Origin: an uncultured Prevotellaceae bacterium
Lineage (GTDB): Bacteria; Bacteroidota; Bacteroidia; Bacteroidales; Bacteroidaceae
Reading direction: 5' to 3'
Length of the DNA: 64,000 nucleotides
NCBI GenBank assembly: GCA_947165505.1
Contig: CAMVAT010000003.1
Coordinates: 108,576 to 172,575, forward strand
In this document: piece after piece, positions 34,569 to 42,265 of the stretch
How positions within the stretch are numbered: the stretch's first letter is position 1
Layout: each line of letters opens with the position of its first letter
Made by a program: the position numbers and the translations under genes
The notes under the pieces: model-generated
Databases searched by the model: none
Told to the model about the DNA's origin: nothing
The model's input: the letters and a program-made list of their open reading frames with translations, nothing else

Positions 34569-35909
34569 TTAGTTCTGCAATATCCAGTCGCAGGTCTGTC
34601 CCAGATAGGTGTCTAAGTCGCCGATGGCATCCATGGCGTCTTTTACCACTGTGGCGGCAGGATCCTGCACGAAGGCTTTGCCGCTGTTCTGACATTTGTC
34701 GAGGGCTTCAAGGGCTGTTGCCAGACGGGCTTTCAGCTCTTTGCCTACTTGGGGAGCATAGTCGTACAGGTAGTTCAGGATAGAGTTGTTGACCTCGGCA
34801 TCTGAGCGTGCCTTTCCGTAGAGGGTGTATTGGATGCTCAGAATATTGCCCTTGAAGTCAGTGTATGAGTTGAAGCTGTAGGGCGACTCGATGTAGTTGG
34901 GGTCGTCTTTCTCGGGTGTGCCGTCCTCGCCGATGTGTGTGCTGCTGCCTCCGCTGGTGGTGGCACGGTAAGCCTGACCCATCTTCTGGTCGGCCACTTC
35001 GCCGCAGATATTTGAGCACCCGCCGATGAAGATTTCTTCCATCACCTTGCGCCAGCTGCTATAGGTGCTCTGAGCGGTGCCGGCGGCCAGCATGTTCTCG
35101 CCATAGCTCAGGCCATTCTTGGCCACGGTGATCTTAAACTCTTCTGCGTTTTGCTGTTTGCAGACATTGATGCGCTGGATGTGTGAGGTGGCAGCCTTGT
35201 TGCCCAACCACGACACTTCGAGTTGGAAACACTTGTCGCGCAGGTCTCCGGCGATGGCGGCAGCGAAGATCACTTCTTCCTTTCCGTGCACGTCCAAACC
35301 GGCGAAGTTGCTGTCTTCCTCTACGGCGTCATTGTTGAAGATGGCCACGTCTCGGTTCTTGCCGTTGCGGAAGAAAATGAACTCGATGCCGTGGAATCCC
35401 AGGTTCTCCTGCGTCAGGTTTCCCTCGGTACGTGCCCAGTAGATGCCGTCCTCTCCGTTCAGGTGGGCTATCTTGTTGTTGTCTTTCAAATCTTCGGCCA
35501 GGGTGGGCAGGTCCAGGGGCCAGGTGTCGATGTGCGGGTCAATCTCAAAGTCTGAGGCGGCACCATAGAGGAAGGCTTCGCTCTCTTCCCAGTAAGCACG
35601 GGTCAGTTTGTAGGTGCTGCAGATGGCGTCAATCTCACTTTGCGACACGCTGTTGCCGGCATTCAACTTCACTTTCAGGTTGTTAATCTGTGTGTAAAGG
35701 TCTTCTGCTGCGTTGGCTAAATTAGAGTATGTGGGATAAACCACATCGGTCAGATAGGTGCCGACGATGTTTTTCAGAGCCTCTTGCTTTTGGTTCTCTA
35801 CTGTTTGTGCATCGACATTGCTGTCGTCGTCATCGCCACAGGCGGTGATGCTCATCGAGAGCGTGCAGGCCGCTGCGAAAAGCAGGGCGTACTTAAATAC
35901 TTTTTTCAT
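34569..35909 (-). CDS. Imelysin-family lipoprotein (iron-associated)
   Basis: A 446-residue lipoprotein with a lipobox (SMSITAC). The GxHxxE motif typical of imelysins is in NLGFHGIEFIFFRNG (about 169-183). YWEESEAFLYGAASDFEIDPHID is the family's N-terminal helix region, and a second helical half follows. Imelysins of the EfeO/IrpA type occur in iron uptake loci; direct metal binding by this one is not proven. It sits between a porin gene (61 bases upstream) and the DHOR gene (130 bases downstream), all on one strand. Confidence 0.88.
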   Translation of the reverse strand: MKKVFKYALLFAAACTLSMSITACGDDDDSNVDAQTVENQKQEALKNIVGTYLTDVVYPTYSNLANAAEDLYTQINNLKVKLNAGNSVSQSEIDAICSTYKLTRAYWEESEAFLYGAASDFEIDPHIDTWPLDLPTLAEDLKDNNKIAHLNGEDGIYWARTEGNLTQENLGFHGIEFIFFRNGKNRDVAIFNNDAVEEDSNFAGLDVHGKEEVIFAAAIAGDLRDKCFQLEVSWLGNKAATSHIQRINVCKQQNAEEFKITVAKNGLSYGENMLAAGTAQSTYSSWRKVMEEIFIGGCSNICGEVADQKMGQAYRATTSGGSSTHIGEDGTPEKDDPNYIESPYSFNSYTDFKGNILSIQYTLYGKARSDAEVNNSILNYLYDYAPQVGKELKARLATALEALDKCQNSGKAFVQDPAATVVKDAMDAIGDLDTYLGQTCDWILQN

Positions 35910-35939
35910 TTTCTCGTTGTTTTATTATTGTGCTTTTTT

Positions 35940-35971
35940 ATGTTTAGTGTTGAGTGTTTAGTGTTGAGTGT
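35940..35971. repeat. TGTTTAGTGTTGAGTG word repeat
   Basis: Two units of the family seen at 10,510-10,620, placed between the porin stop and the imelysin gene. It touches the last codons of the porin. Confidence 0.75.
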
Positions 35972-37278
35972 TATAAGAAGAACCCTTCGTAGGCGATGCC
36001 CACATTGATGGCAGGCTCGTCGTTAAACTGGCTCTTCAACAGCCGTTTGGTGTATTCGCCTTTGATGGCTATCTGGGGCAGAGGATGGTAGTTGACGCCT
36101 ACCGTCACGTTTTGCCGTTTGGTGAAGTCATACGAGGGCTGGTCGCTGTCGTGGATGTAAGTGTCGTAATACTCGTAGCGGCCAAACACATACAGTTTCT
36201 CTTTCTTAGAGTGCATGCTGCTTATCTGAGAGAAAATATCGTAGCCGGCTTCAATGCCTACGGCCACGGCAGCCTTGCCCACTGGTGTGGTGTTGTAGGG
36301 CGAGGCCTTGGGCTGGCGGCTCTTGGCGTTGCTCACCTTCACGGCATCGCTCAGCGTGCCGTAGTCGGCCTGGCCGCGCACAATCCAGTTGTTACGGTTC
36401 AATGTGAAGTCAAACGAGCCGATCCACACGTTGCCTTTCACTTTGTCAAAGGTCTTGCCCTCGCCTTCCATCAGGTTGGGGTAGGTGTTGTGCATCGCTC
36501 TGCCGAAATAACTGCTCACGGCCATGCGCACACCGGGGATGGTATAGTTGTCTATGCGGGCTGAGATGCCGTATTTGTTGGCTGGCTTAAATTCAAAGGC
36601 CGATTTCACACCGTTCTTGGCCCATTTGTCGCGGCTGAACATCAGGGCGTTCAGACCGGCGGTCAACTGCAACTCATAGCGCCAGTCGCCTGCACGGCCC
36701 CAGAAACTGATGCCCGTGTCGTGCCAAGTGCAAGGCATGATGCTATTCTCGCCCTCCGGCCGATAGACGGTGAAGAAGTTGAGGGGCTCATGGTGGGCAT
36801 TGGTCAGGCCCACAGGCACTACGATATGTCCGATGCGAAGGTTGGCGGCACGCGAGAAACTTTTCTGTAGCCACAGCTGCTCCAGTTCCACTTCGCCGCC
36901 CTTCTCGGTCTCTTGCTCATATTCGCCACCTTCTTCACTCTCTATTTCGATGGCTCCCCCTGTGCCGGTATGCTCAAATTCTATCTCCATACCCAGGGTC
37001 CAGCCCTTGCCGAAGTCGTAACCCATATAGATGACGGCATGGGGAATGTCGAAACGCCCGTTGCTCGGGTCGTTCTTGTATTGCGACGGATTGCTATACC
37101 TATAATAATGGTCGCTGTAGAAATTGCGCGAATAGGTCACTTCACCGTAAGCACCAATGCTCAGACGGTTGCCCTTCGCATGCTGCATCACACTGTCGCC
37201 TGCGCTCACCTGCGCGTTCATTATTTGTACTGACAGCAAGGCGATGGCTCCCAGCATCATTCTTTTTTTACTTTTCAT
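35971..37278 (-). CDS. Outer-membrane porin-like beta-barrel protein
   Basis: A 435-residue protein with a signal peptide (about 1-22, MLGAIALLSVQIMNA). Alternating aromatic/polar strands follow, such as RLSIGAYGEVTYSRNFY, AVIYMGYDFGKGWTLGMEIEF, WIVRGQADYG and QNVTVGVNYHPLPQIAIKGEY, the pattern of a phosphate/anion-selective-type porin barrel. An acidic insert of Glu/Gly (EEGGEYEQETEKGG) probably forms an external loop. First gene of the imelysin-DHOR unit; it may let iron chelates or haem enter the periplasm. Confidence 0.83.
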   Translation of the reverse strand: MKSKKRMMLGAIALLSVQIMNAQVSAGDSVMQHAKGNRLSIGAYGEVTYSRNFYSDHYYRYSNPSQYKNDPSNGRFDIPHAVIYMGYDFGKGWTLGMEIEFEHTGTGGAIEIESEEGGEYEQETEKGGEVELEQLWLQKSFSRAANLRIGHIVVPVGLTNAHHEPLNFFTVYRPEGENSIMPCTWHDTGISFWGRAGDWRYELQLTAGLNALMFSRDKWAKNGVKSAFEFKPANKYGISARIDNYTIPGVRMAVSSYFGRAMHNTYPNLMEGEGKTFDKVKGNVWIGSFDFTLNRNNWIVRGQADYGTLSDAVKVSNAKSRQPKASPYNTTPVGKAAVAVGIEAGYDIFSQISSMHSKKEKLYVFGRYEYYDTYIHDSDQPSYDFTKRQNVTVGVNYHPLPQIAIKGEYTKRLLKSQFNDEPAINVGIAYEGFFL

Positions 37279-37301
37279 TTTCTGTCCTTAAAATTCGGAT
37301 G

Positions 37302-37332
37302 CAAAATTACGCCGACTTGTCTTTTCCCGCAA
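37302..37332 (-). promoter_or_regulatory. Promoter of the porin-imelysin-DHOR unit
   Basis: On the - strand: TTG (37330-37332), a 20-base spacer and TAATTTTG (37302-37309), 23 bases before the porin ATG. An AT-rich tract follows upstream toward the divergent regulator. Confidence 0.75.
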
Positions 37333-37531
37333 TACTTAAAAATAGTGAAAATGACTCAATTTTTGTAAGTAGTCAAGTAATTATTATCTTAGATGTGATA
37401 GCGGGAAATACAGATGACATGCGCCCTTTTAGGGCAAAATGCACTCAGTTCGAAAAGAAATGGCTTACCCACTTTAACAACCTTCACTTCTATAACTACT
37501 TCTGAAAATGAAAAATACCTATTTGTTATGA

Positions 37532-37562
37532 TTGCAAGTTAAAAAAAAACTCCGTACCTTTG
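37532..37562 (+). promoter_or_regulatory. Promoter and structured leader of the hemerythrin-LuxR gene
   Basis: TTG (37532-37534), a 20-base spacer and TACCTTTG (37555-37562). A leader of about 115 bases follows, with a GAGAGGcatcCCCTCTC hairpin near 37,573-37,590 and a CTCActtcggaTGAG stem near 37,634-37,648. I do not recognise a known riboswitch. The 37,279-37,677 interval holds no supported gene. Confidence 0.72.
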
Positions 37563-37677
37563 CAAAAAAATAAGAGAGGCATCCCCTCTCAATCTATTCA
37601 AGGAGAAATACTTGGCCATACGGTAGCAGCTGTCTCACTTCGGATGAGGCAGGGAGAGGGGACTCAAGATCGTGCCC

Positions 37678-38631
37678 ATGAAGAATCAGAAAATGTATGA
37701 GGCGGACGACAAGATGATTTCGCTCATCCGCGACAATTACACTGTGCTGCAGAGCTTAGGCAGCTTCGGCATCAACCTCGGGTTCGGCGACAAGACCGTG
37801 CGAGAGGTGTGCGAAGACCAGCATGTAGATACCTACACGTTTCTGGCCGTAGTCAACTATACCATCAATGGGCATCGTGATTTCGACGACATCGAACGGC
37901 TGTCGATACCCACTCTCTTGCAGTATCTGAAAGCCAGCCACGAATACTACCTCGATTTCCAACTGCCTTTCATACGCAACGAACTGGTGCAGGCGCTCGA
38001 TGAGAGCGACAATCTGGCAAGGCTGATACTTAAATTGTATGATGAGTATGCCCACTCTATTCGGCAGCACATGAAATACGAAGAGAAGATGGTGTTCCCA
38101 TACGTCGAGTCGCTCATCGAAGGACGCGTGGTCGGGAATTACGACATCGAAACCTTCTCGAAGCATCATCACCAAATTGATAACAAGCTGAGAGAGCTGA
38201 AGAGCATCATCATCAAATACCTGCCCAGCGACGGGCTGCACAACAACCAGCTCTCTGCCACTCTCTACGACATCTACAACAACGAGGAATGGCTGGCGCT
38301 GCACGCAGATGTCGAAGACTATCTCTTCTTGCCCGCCATCAGGTGGCTCGAGAGAAAGTCGAAACAGAACGACGTGTCGGTGAAAATATCCAACATGATC
38401 AGCAAAAACACCGAGGGGGAGTCGCTCAGCGAACGAGAGAAAGAGGTCATCATCGGCGTGGTGCAGGGCATGACCAATAAAGAGATTGCCGACCACCTCT
38501 TCATCTCTATCAACACCGTGATTACTCACAGGCGCAATATCGCCAAAAAACTACAAATACACAGTCCGGCGGGACTGACCATTTATGCCATCGTCAACAA
38601 TCTGGTCGATATCTCCAGTGTTGACCTGTAA
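37678..38631 (+). CDS. Hemerythrin-LuxR fusion transcriptional regulator
   Basis: A 317-residue protein. The N-terminal part resembles the RIC/ScdA family (LGSFGINLGFGDKTVREVC, about 22-40). A hemerythrin-like four-helix region follows with candidate di-iron ligands in ASHEYYLDF, YAHSIRQHMKYEEKMVFPYVE, FSKHHHQIDN and ADVEDYLFLPA. The C-terminus (about 246-310) is a LuxR helix-turn-helix (LSEREKEVIIGVVQG, NKEIADHLFISINTVITHR). It would sense oxygen, NO or iron through the di-iron site and bind DNA directly. I chose ATG 37678 over GTG 37672. The divergent iron/cytochrome block is a natural target, by inference. Confidence 0.85.
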   Translation: MKNQKMYEADDKMISLIRDNYTVLQSLGSFGINLGFGDKTVREVCEDQHVDTYTFLAVVNYTINGHRDFDDIERLSIPTLLQYLKASHEYYLDFQLPFIRNELVQALDESDNLARLILKLYDEYAHSIRQHMKYEEKMVFPYVESLIEGRVVGNYDIETFSKHHHQIDNKLRELKSIIIKYLPSDGLHNNQLSATLYDIYNNEEWLALHADVEDYLFLPAIRWLERKSKQNDVSVKISNMISKNTEGESLSEREKEVIIGVVQGMTNKEIADHLFISINTVITHRRNIAKKLQIHSPAGLTIYAIVNNLVDISSVDL

Positions 38632-38652
38632 CATTTTGAAAGCGAACAAGAC

Positions 38653-39258
38653 ATGAATCCATTCCCTTATGGGCGACCCAGAATGGCCATCGTTGACCCT
38701 AACACGCTGGCCGTGATGGGACTGAAGAACATACTGCTCAACGTGATGCCGATACTCACTATCGACACGTATGGGTCGTTTGCCGAATTAGAAGCGAACG
38801 CCCCCGACCAATACGTGCACCTGTTCGTAGATATGAGCATCGTGCTGCAGCACCGCACGTTCTTTACGCAGCGCAACAGACGCACCATCGTGCTCACCAC
38901 CTCTGTCGAGCCCGAGAAACAACTGGCCGACTTCCACAGCTTGTGTATCAACGTGCCGGAACCGCAACTGGTGCGTGCTATCTTGATGATGGTGCAGCAC
39001 AACCATCAGGGCGGAAAAAAACTGCCTCCTGTGCCCAAGACTTTAGCGGCAAAGATACTGACCGACCGCGAAATAGAGGTGCTCGCGCTCATCGTGCAGG
39101 GCTTCATCAACAAAGAGATTGCCGACAAACTTAACATCGGTCTCACCACGGTCATCACGCATCGTAAAAACATCATGGAGAAACTGGGTATGCGAAGCGT
39201 GTCGGCCCTCACCATCTATGCTGTCATGCACGGATATGTGGATATCAATAAAATTTAA
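38653..39258 (+). CDS. LuxR-family regulator with a degenerate receiver-like domain
   Basis: A 201-residue protein. The N-terminal half (MAIVDPNTLAVMGLKNIL) has the outline of a response-regulator receiver, but the expected phospho-acceptor region reads VHLFVDMSIVLQ and the usual acidic pocket is incomplete, so phosphorylation is doubtful. The C-terminal helix-turn-helix (LTDREIEVLALIVQGFINKEIADKL) is very like that of the hemerythrin fusion protein 22 bases upstream, with the same VITHRKNI recognition helix. The two may share sites or form a heterodimer. Confidence 0.83.
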   Translation: MNPFPYGRPRMAIVDPNTLAVMGLKNILLNVMPILTIDTYGSFAELEANAPDQYVHLFVDMSIVLQHRTFFTQRNRRTIVLTTSVEPEKQLADFHSLCINVPEPQLVRAILMMVQHNHQGGKKLPPVPKTLAAKILTDREIEVLALIVQGFINKEIADKLNIGLTTVITHRKNIMEKLGMRSVSALTIYAVMHGYVDINKI

Positions 39259-39278
39259 TTCTCTCAATAATCATGATG

Positions 39279-39310
39279 AAAGGTGACTTCGAAATGAGGT
39301 CACCTTTTTT
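39279..39310 (+). terminator. Rho-independent terminator
   Basis: Stem AAGGTGAC / GTCACCTT with an 11-base loop followed by a run of T residues, 20 bases after the LuxR stop. Confidence 0.85.
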
Positions 39311-39375
39311 CGTGACATAGATGGCTGTCCTGCCTTTTTTTTCGGTATAAAGCTACGAGTTTCGGAAAAATAGGC

Positions 39376-39383
39376 TATCTTTG
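39376..39383 (+). promoter_or_regulatory. -7 element before the GH115 gene
   Basis: TATCTTTG followed by CA, 65 bases before the ATG. The -33 box is not clear. Confidence 0.6.
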
Positions 39384-39448
39384 CATACAGATACCCGAAA
39401 AACTTCCTGTGAAAGCCTAAAATAAATACCATTAACTAACAAGCAGAT

Positions 39449-42244
39449 ATGAAAAGATTCTTATCCATCGGCTTCTGCCTGACGCTCTGCCTCGTCGTAT
39501 GGGCGAATAGGCTGCCTCGTATTGAACAAACGCCGCTGACGGGCTATTTCCCGCTGTCGGAGGCTGTCGTGTGTACCGACCCCGGCGACTACCGCGTGGT
39601 GCAGATAGCTGCTTCCATGCTGGCCGACGACATCCAGCGGGTGACGGGCCGCCGACCCGACATGCAGACCGGCAAGAAAGTTCCCGACCGCATCGCCGTG
39701 GTGGCTGGCACGCTGGGGCATAGTCAACTAATCGACCGGATGGTGCGACAGCACCATATCGACGTGAGCGACATACAGGGCAGGTGGGAGTCGTTTGTCA
39801 TCACTACCACCGAGCATCCCAAGACGCATGCACCGATGCTGGTGGCCATCGGCAGCGACCGCCGCGGTACCGCCTTCGCGCTGACATCACTGTCTGAGGC
39901 CATCGGCGTGTCGCCATGGTACTGGTGGGCCGACGTGACACCCGAACGGAAACAGGCGCTCTATGTGGAGCCCGGACGGTTCCGGCAGGGCGAACCGTCG
40001 GTGCAATACCGGGGCATCTTCATCAACGACGAGCGCTTCGGCGGATGGGCTCGGTGGGCTGAGCAGAATTTCGACAAGGAGACAGGTAAGGTGGGACCGA
40101 AAACCTATCAGAAGGTGTTTGAACTGCTGCTGCGACTGAAGGCTAACTACCTGTGGCCGGCTATGCACCCGGGCACACAGGCCTTCAATGCCGACCCTGA
40201 GAACGCCAGGCTGGCCGACGACTATGCCATCGTGATGGGGTCGTCGCACTGCGAACAGATGCTCCGCAACAACGAGGGCGAGTGGAAGGCTGTGGGCACC
40301 TACGGCGACTTCAACTACATCACCAACCGCGCTACCATGCAGCAATACTGGGAGGAGCGTGTCAAGACCAACGGTCAATACGAGAATACCTATACGCTCG
40401 GCCTGCGTGGCATACACGACTATCCCATGGAGGGGGCCAACAGCACGGCAGAAAGGGTGAAACTGATGCAACAGGCTATCGACGACCAGCGCGATATGCT
40501 GCGGCGCAACATCCGAAAACCCATCGAGGAGATTCCGCAGGTGCTCTGCACTTACGAAGAGGTGCTCGACGCATACCACAACGGACTGAAGGTGCCCGAC
40601 GATGTGACGCTGCTCTGGAGTGACGACAAACACGGATACTGCCGCAACCTGTGCAACCCCGACGAACAGAAACGAAAGGGTGGGGCGGGCATCTACTACC
40701 ACCTGTCGTATCACGGCGACCCGGCCAGCTGGATATGGCTCAGTCCGTTGTCGCCGACGTTCCTGAGCACCGAACTGACCAAGGCTTACACCTACGGGGC
40801 AAAGAAGATATGGGTGTTCAACGTGGGCGACATCAAACCGGCTGAGAAGGAAATATCGTTTGTCATGGACCTGGCTTGGGACATCGACCGGTGGCAACCC
40901 TCCGAGGCCTCGCAATACTGCAGATACTGGGTGGCTAAGACCTTCGGCGATGAGGTGGCTCAGGAGATTGCCGACATGATGTTCGGCTACTATCAGTTGC
41001 AGGCGGGCGGGAAGGACGCTCATGTGTGGTTCGTCAACTACACCGGCAGACAGATCCAGCAGCGCATCGCACGGTGGAGGGCACTGGCCGCGCAGGCCGA
41101 CGGTCTGGCCGCGCGCATCCCCCAGCGGCTCAAAGATGCTTATTTCGAATTGGTCAATTATCCCATACGGGGAGCGGCCATGATCAATGAATATCAGTTG
41201 CTGGCGCGGCGCAGCATGGTGCGGGCCACACAGGCCGACAGCATCGGTGCCATGGGCGATGCTGACCGTGTAGAGGTGATGTTCAAACAACTCAACGACT
41301 GGACACGGCGGTACAACAAAGAACTGCTGGGGGGCAAGTGGGATGAGTTCTTCAACTGGCAGCCCTACCACTGGTTCCGCTCAGAGAAAATCGAACAGCC
41401 GGTGTGTACGCCCCAACTGTTCGTGCAGGCGAAAAACGGTCCCCGCCCTCGTTTCCTCGATGTGGATGAGGTGTTGGCTGGCGGCGCGCAGGTGATGTGC
41501 GAGGCCGATGGCGACATCCCGCTTTGGATGGAGGCGCTCACTCCCATACAGAATTTCTCAAAAGAGGCCAAAGACAATATCTTCTGTCACGTCACGGCTG
41601 GAGGACAGTCGTTCGACGCGTCGGCCACGCCTATCAATAATGTGTGGCACGCTCCATACGTCGGACCGATGTGGAGCCGCGTGGGCACGCTGCACCTGAC
41701 GAAAGGCGCCAACACCGTGGCCGTGACCGACCTGAAAGCCGATGCGCGTATCGACCGTATCTTCATCGGACTCTATCCGCCCTTCGATGCCGAGCCACGG
41801 GTGCGCATTCCTGCCTCGCACTTCAGGGCCTGCCGGGGCGGCGTGCAGCGCATCGGCGCATTGGGCTATACCGACGACGGGGTTATGGTGATGCCCTTCG
41901 ACACACCTTCGTACAACGGCGCACAGATCACCGACGCTCCATACGCTGAATATGAACTCGACATCCAGCCGGGCGACACGCGCATAGAAGTGCGCACGCT
42001 GCCCACGCTGCGTGTGTACGAGGGGCGCGACGCACGACTGGCTGTGCAGGTGGGCGACGGCCAACCGCAGGTGTTCTCCATTCATGCCGGCGACTTCACG
42101 GCCGAGTGGCGGTGGAACGTGCTGCGCGGATATGCCTCGCGCTCGGTGTCTGTAGCCGCAGCCGGGCGCCAGCGCGTGCGCGTCTATCTGCTCGACCCGG
42201 GCATCGTGCTGCAAGAGATACTGGTGCACGCCAGCCAATCATAA
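39449..42244 (+). CDS. GH115 family glycoside hydrolase (xylan alpha-1,2-glucuronidase type)
   Basis: A 931-residue exported enzyme with a signal peptide (about 1-20). The N-terminal domain (residues 30-170) precedes the catalytic barrel beginning YRGIFINDERFGGWARWAEQ. The GH115 hallmark regions LLLRLKANYLWPAMHPGTQ, VMGSSHCEQMLRNNEGEW and LLWSDDKHGYCRNLC are all present. A helical region and a C-terminal beta domain (from about 640) complete the usual architecture. It should remove (4-O-methyl)-glucuronic acid from xylan side chains. The following GH2 gene, 21 bases downstream, indicates a small plant-glycan operon; no SusC/SusD pair is nearby. Confidence 0.92.
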   Translation: MKRFLSIGFCLTLCLVVWANRLPRIEQTPLTGYFPLSEAVVCTDPGDYRVVQIAASMLADDIQRVTGRRPDMQTGKKVPDRIAVVAGTLGHSQLIDRMVRQHHIDVSDIQGRWESFVITTTEHPKTHAPMLVAIGSDRRGTAFALTSLSEAIGVSPWYWWADVTPERKQALYVEPGRFRQGEPSVQYRGIFINDERFGGWARWAEQNFDKETGKVGPKTYQKVFELLLRLKANYLWPAMHPGTQAFNADPENARLADDYAIVMGSSHCEQMLRNNEGEWKAVGTYGDFNYITNRATMQQYWEERVKTNGQYENTYTLGLRGIHDYPMEGANSTAERVKLMQQAIDDQRDMLRRNIRKPIEEIPQVLCTYEEVLDAYHNGLKVPDDVTLLWSDDKHGYCRNLCNPDEQKRKGGAGIYYHLSYHGDPASWIWLSPLSPTFLSTELTKAYTYGAKKIWVFNVGDIKPAEKEISFVMDLAWDIDRWQPSEASQYCRYWVAKTFGDEVAQEIADMMFGYYQLQAGGKDAHVWFVNYTGRQIQQRIARWRALAAQADGLAARIPQRLKDAYFELVNYPIRGAAMINEYQLLARRSMVRATQADSIGAMGDADRVEVMFKQLNDWTRRYNKELLGGKWDEFFNWQPYHWFRSEKIEQPVCTPQLFVQAKNGPRPRFLDVDEVLAGGAQVMCEADGDIPLWMEALTPIQNFSKEAKDNIFCHVTAGGQSFDASATPINNVWHAPYVGPMWSRVGTLHLTKGANTVAVTDLKADARIDRIFIGLYPPFDAEPRVRIPASHFRACRGGVQRIGALGYTDDGVMVMPFDTPSYNGAQITDAPYAEYELDIQPGDTRIEVRTLPTLRVYEGRDARLAVQVGDGQPQVFSIHAGDFTAEWRWNVLRGYASRSVSVAAAGRQRVRVYLLDPGIVLQEILVHASQS

Positions 42245-42265
42245 GCTTAGTAATCACAGAAAACA

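Noticed and set aside
37299..37505. 68-codon + strand frame between the divergent promoters
   Set aside because: It overlaps the porin promoter and an AT-rich control region and shows no protein-like composition.
39887..41371. 494-codon open frame on the - strand
   Set aside because: Antisense to the GH115 gene; same explanation. A similar shadow lies at 42,704-44,029 opposite the beta-mannosidase.
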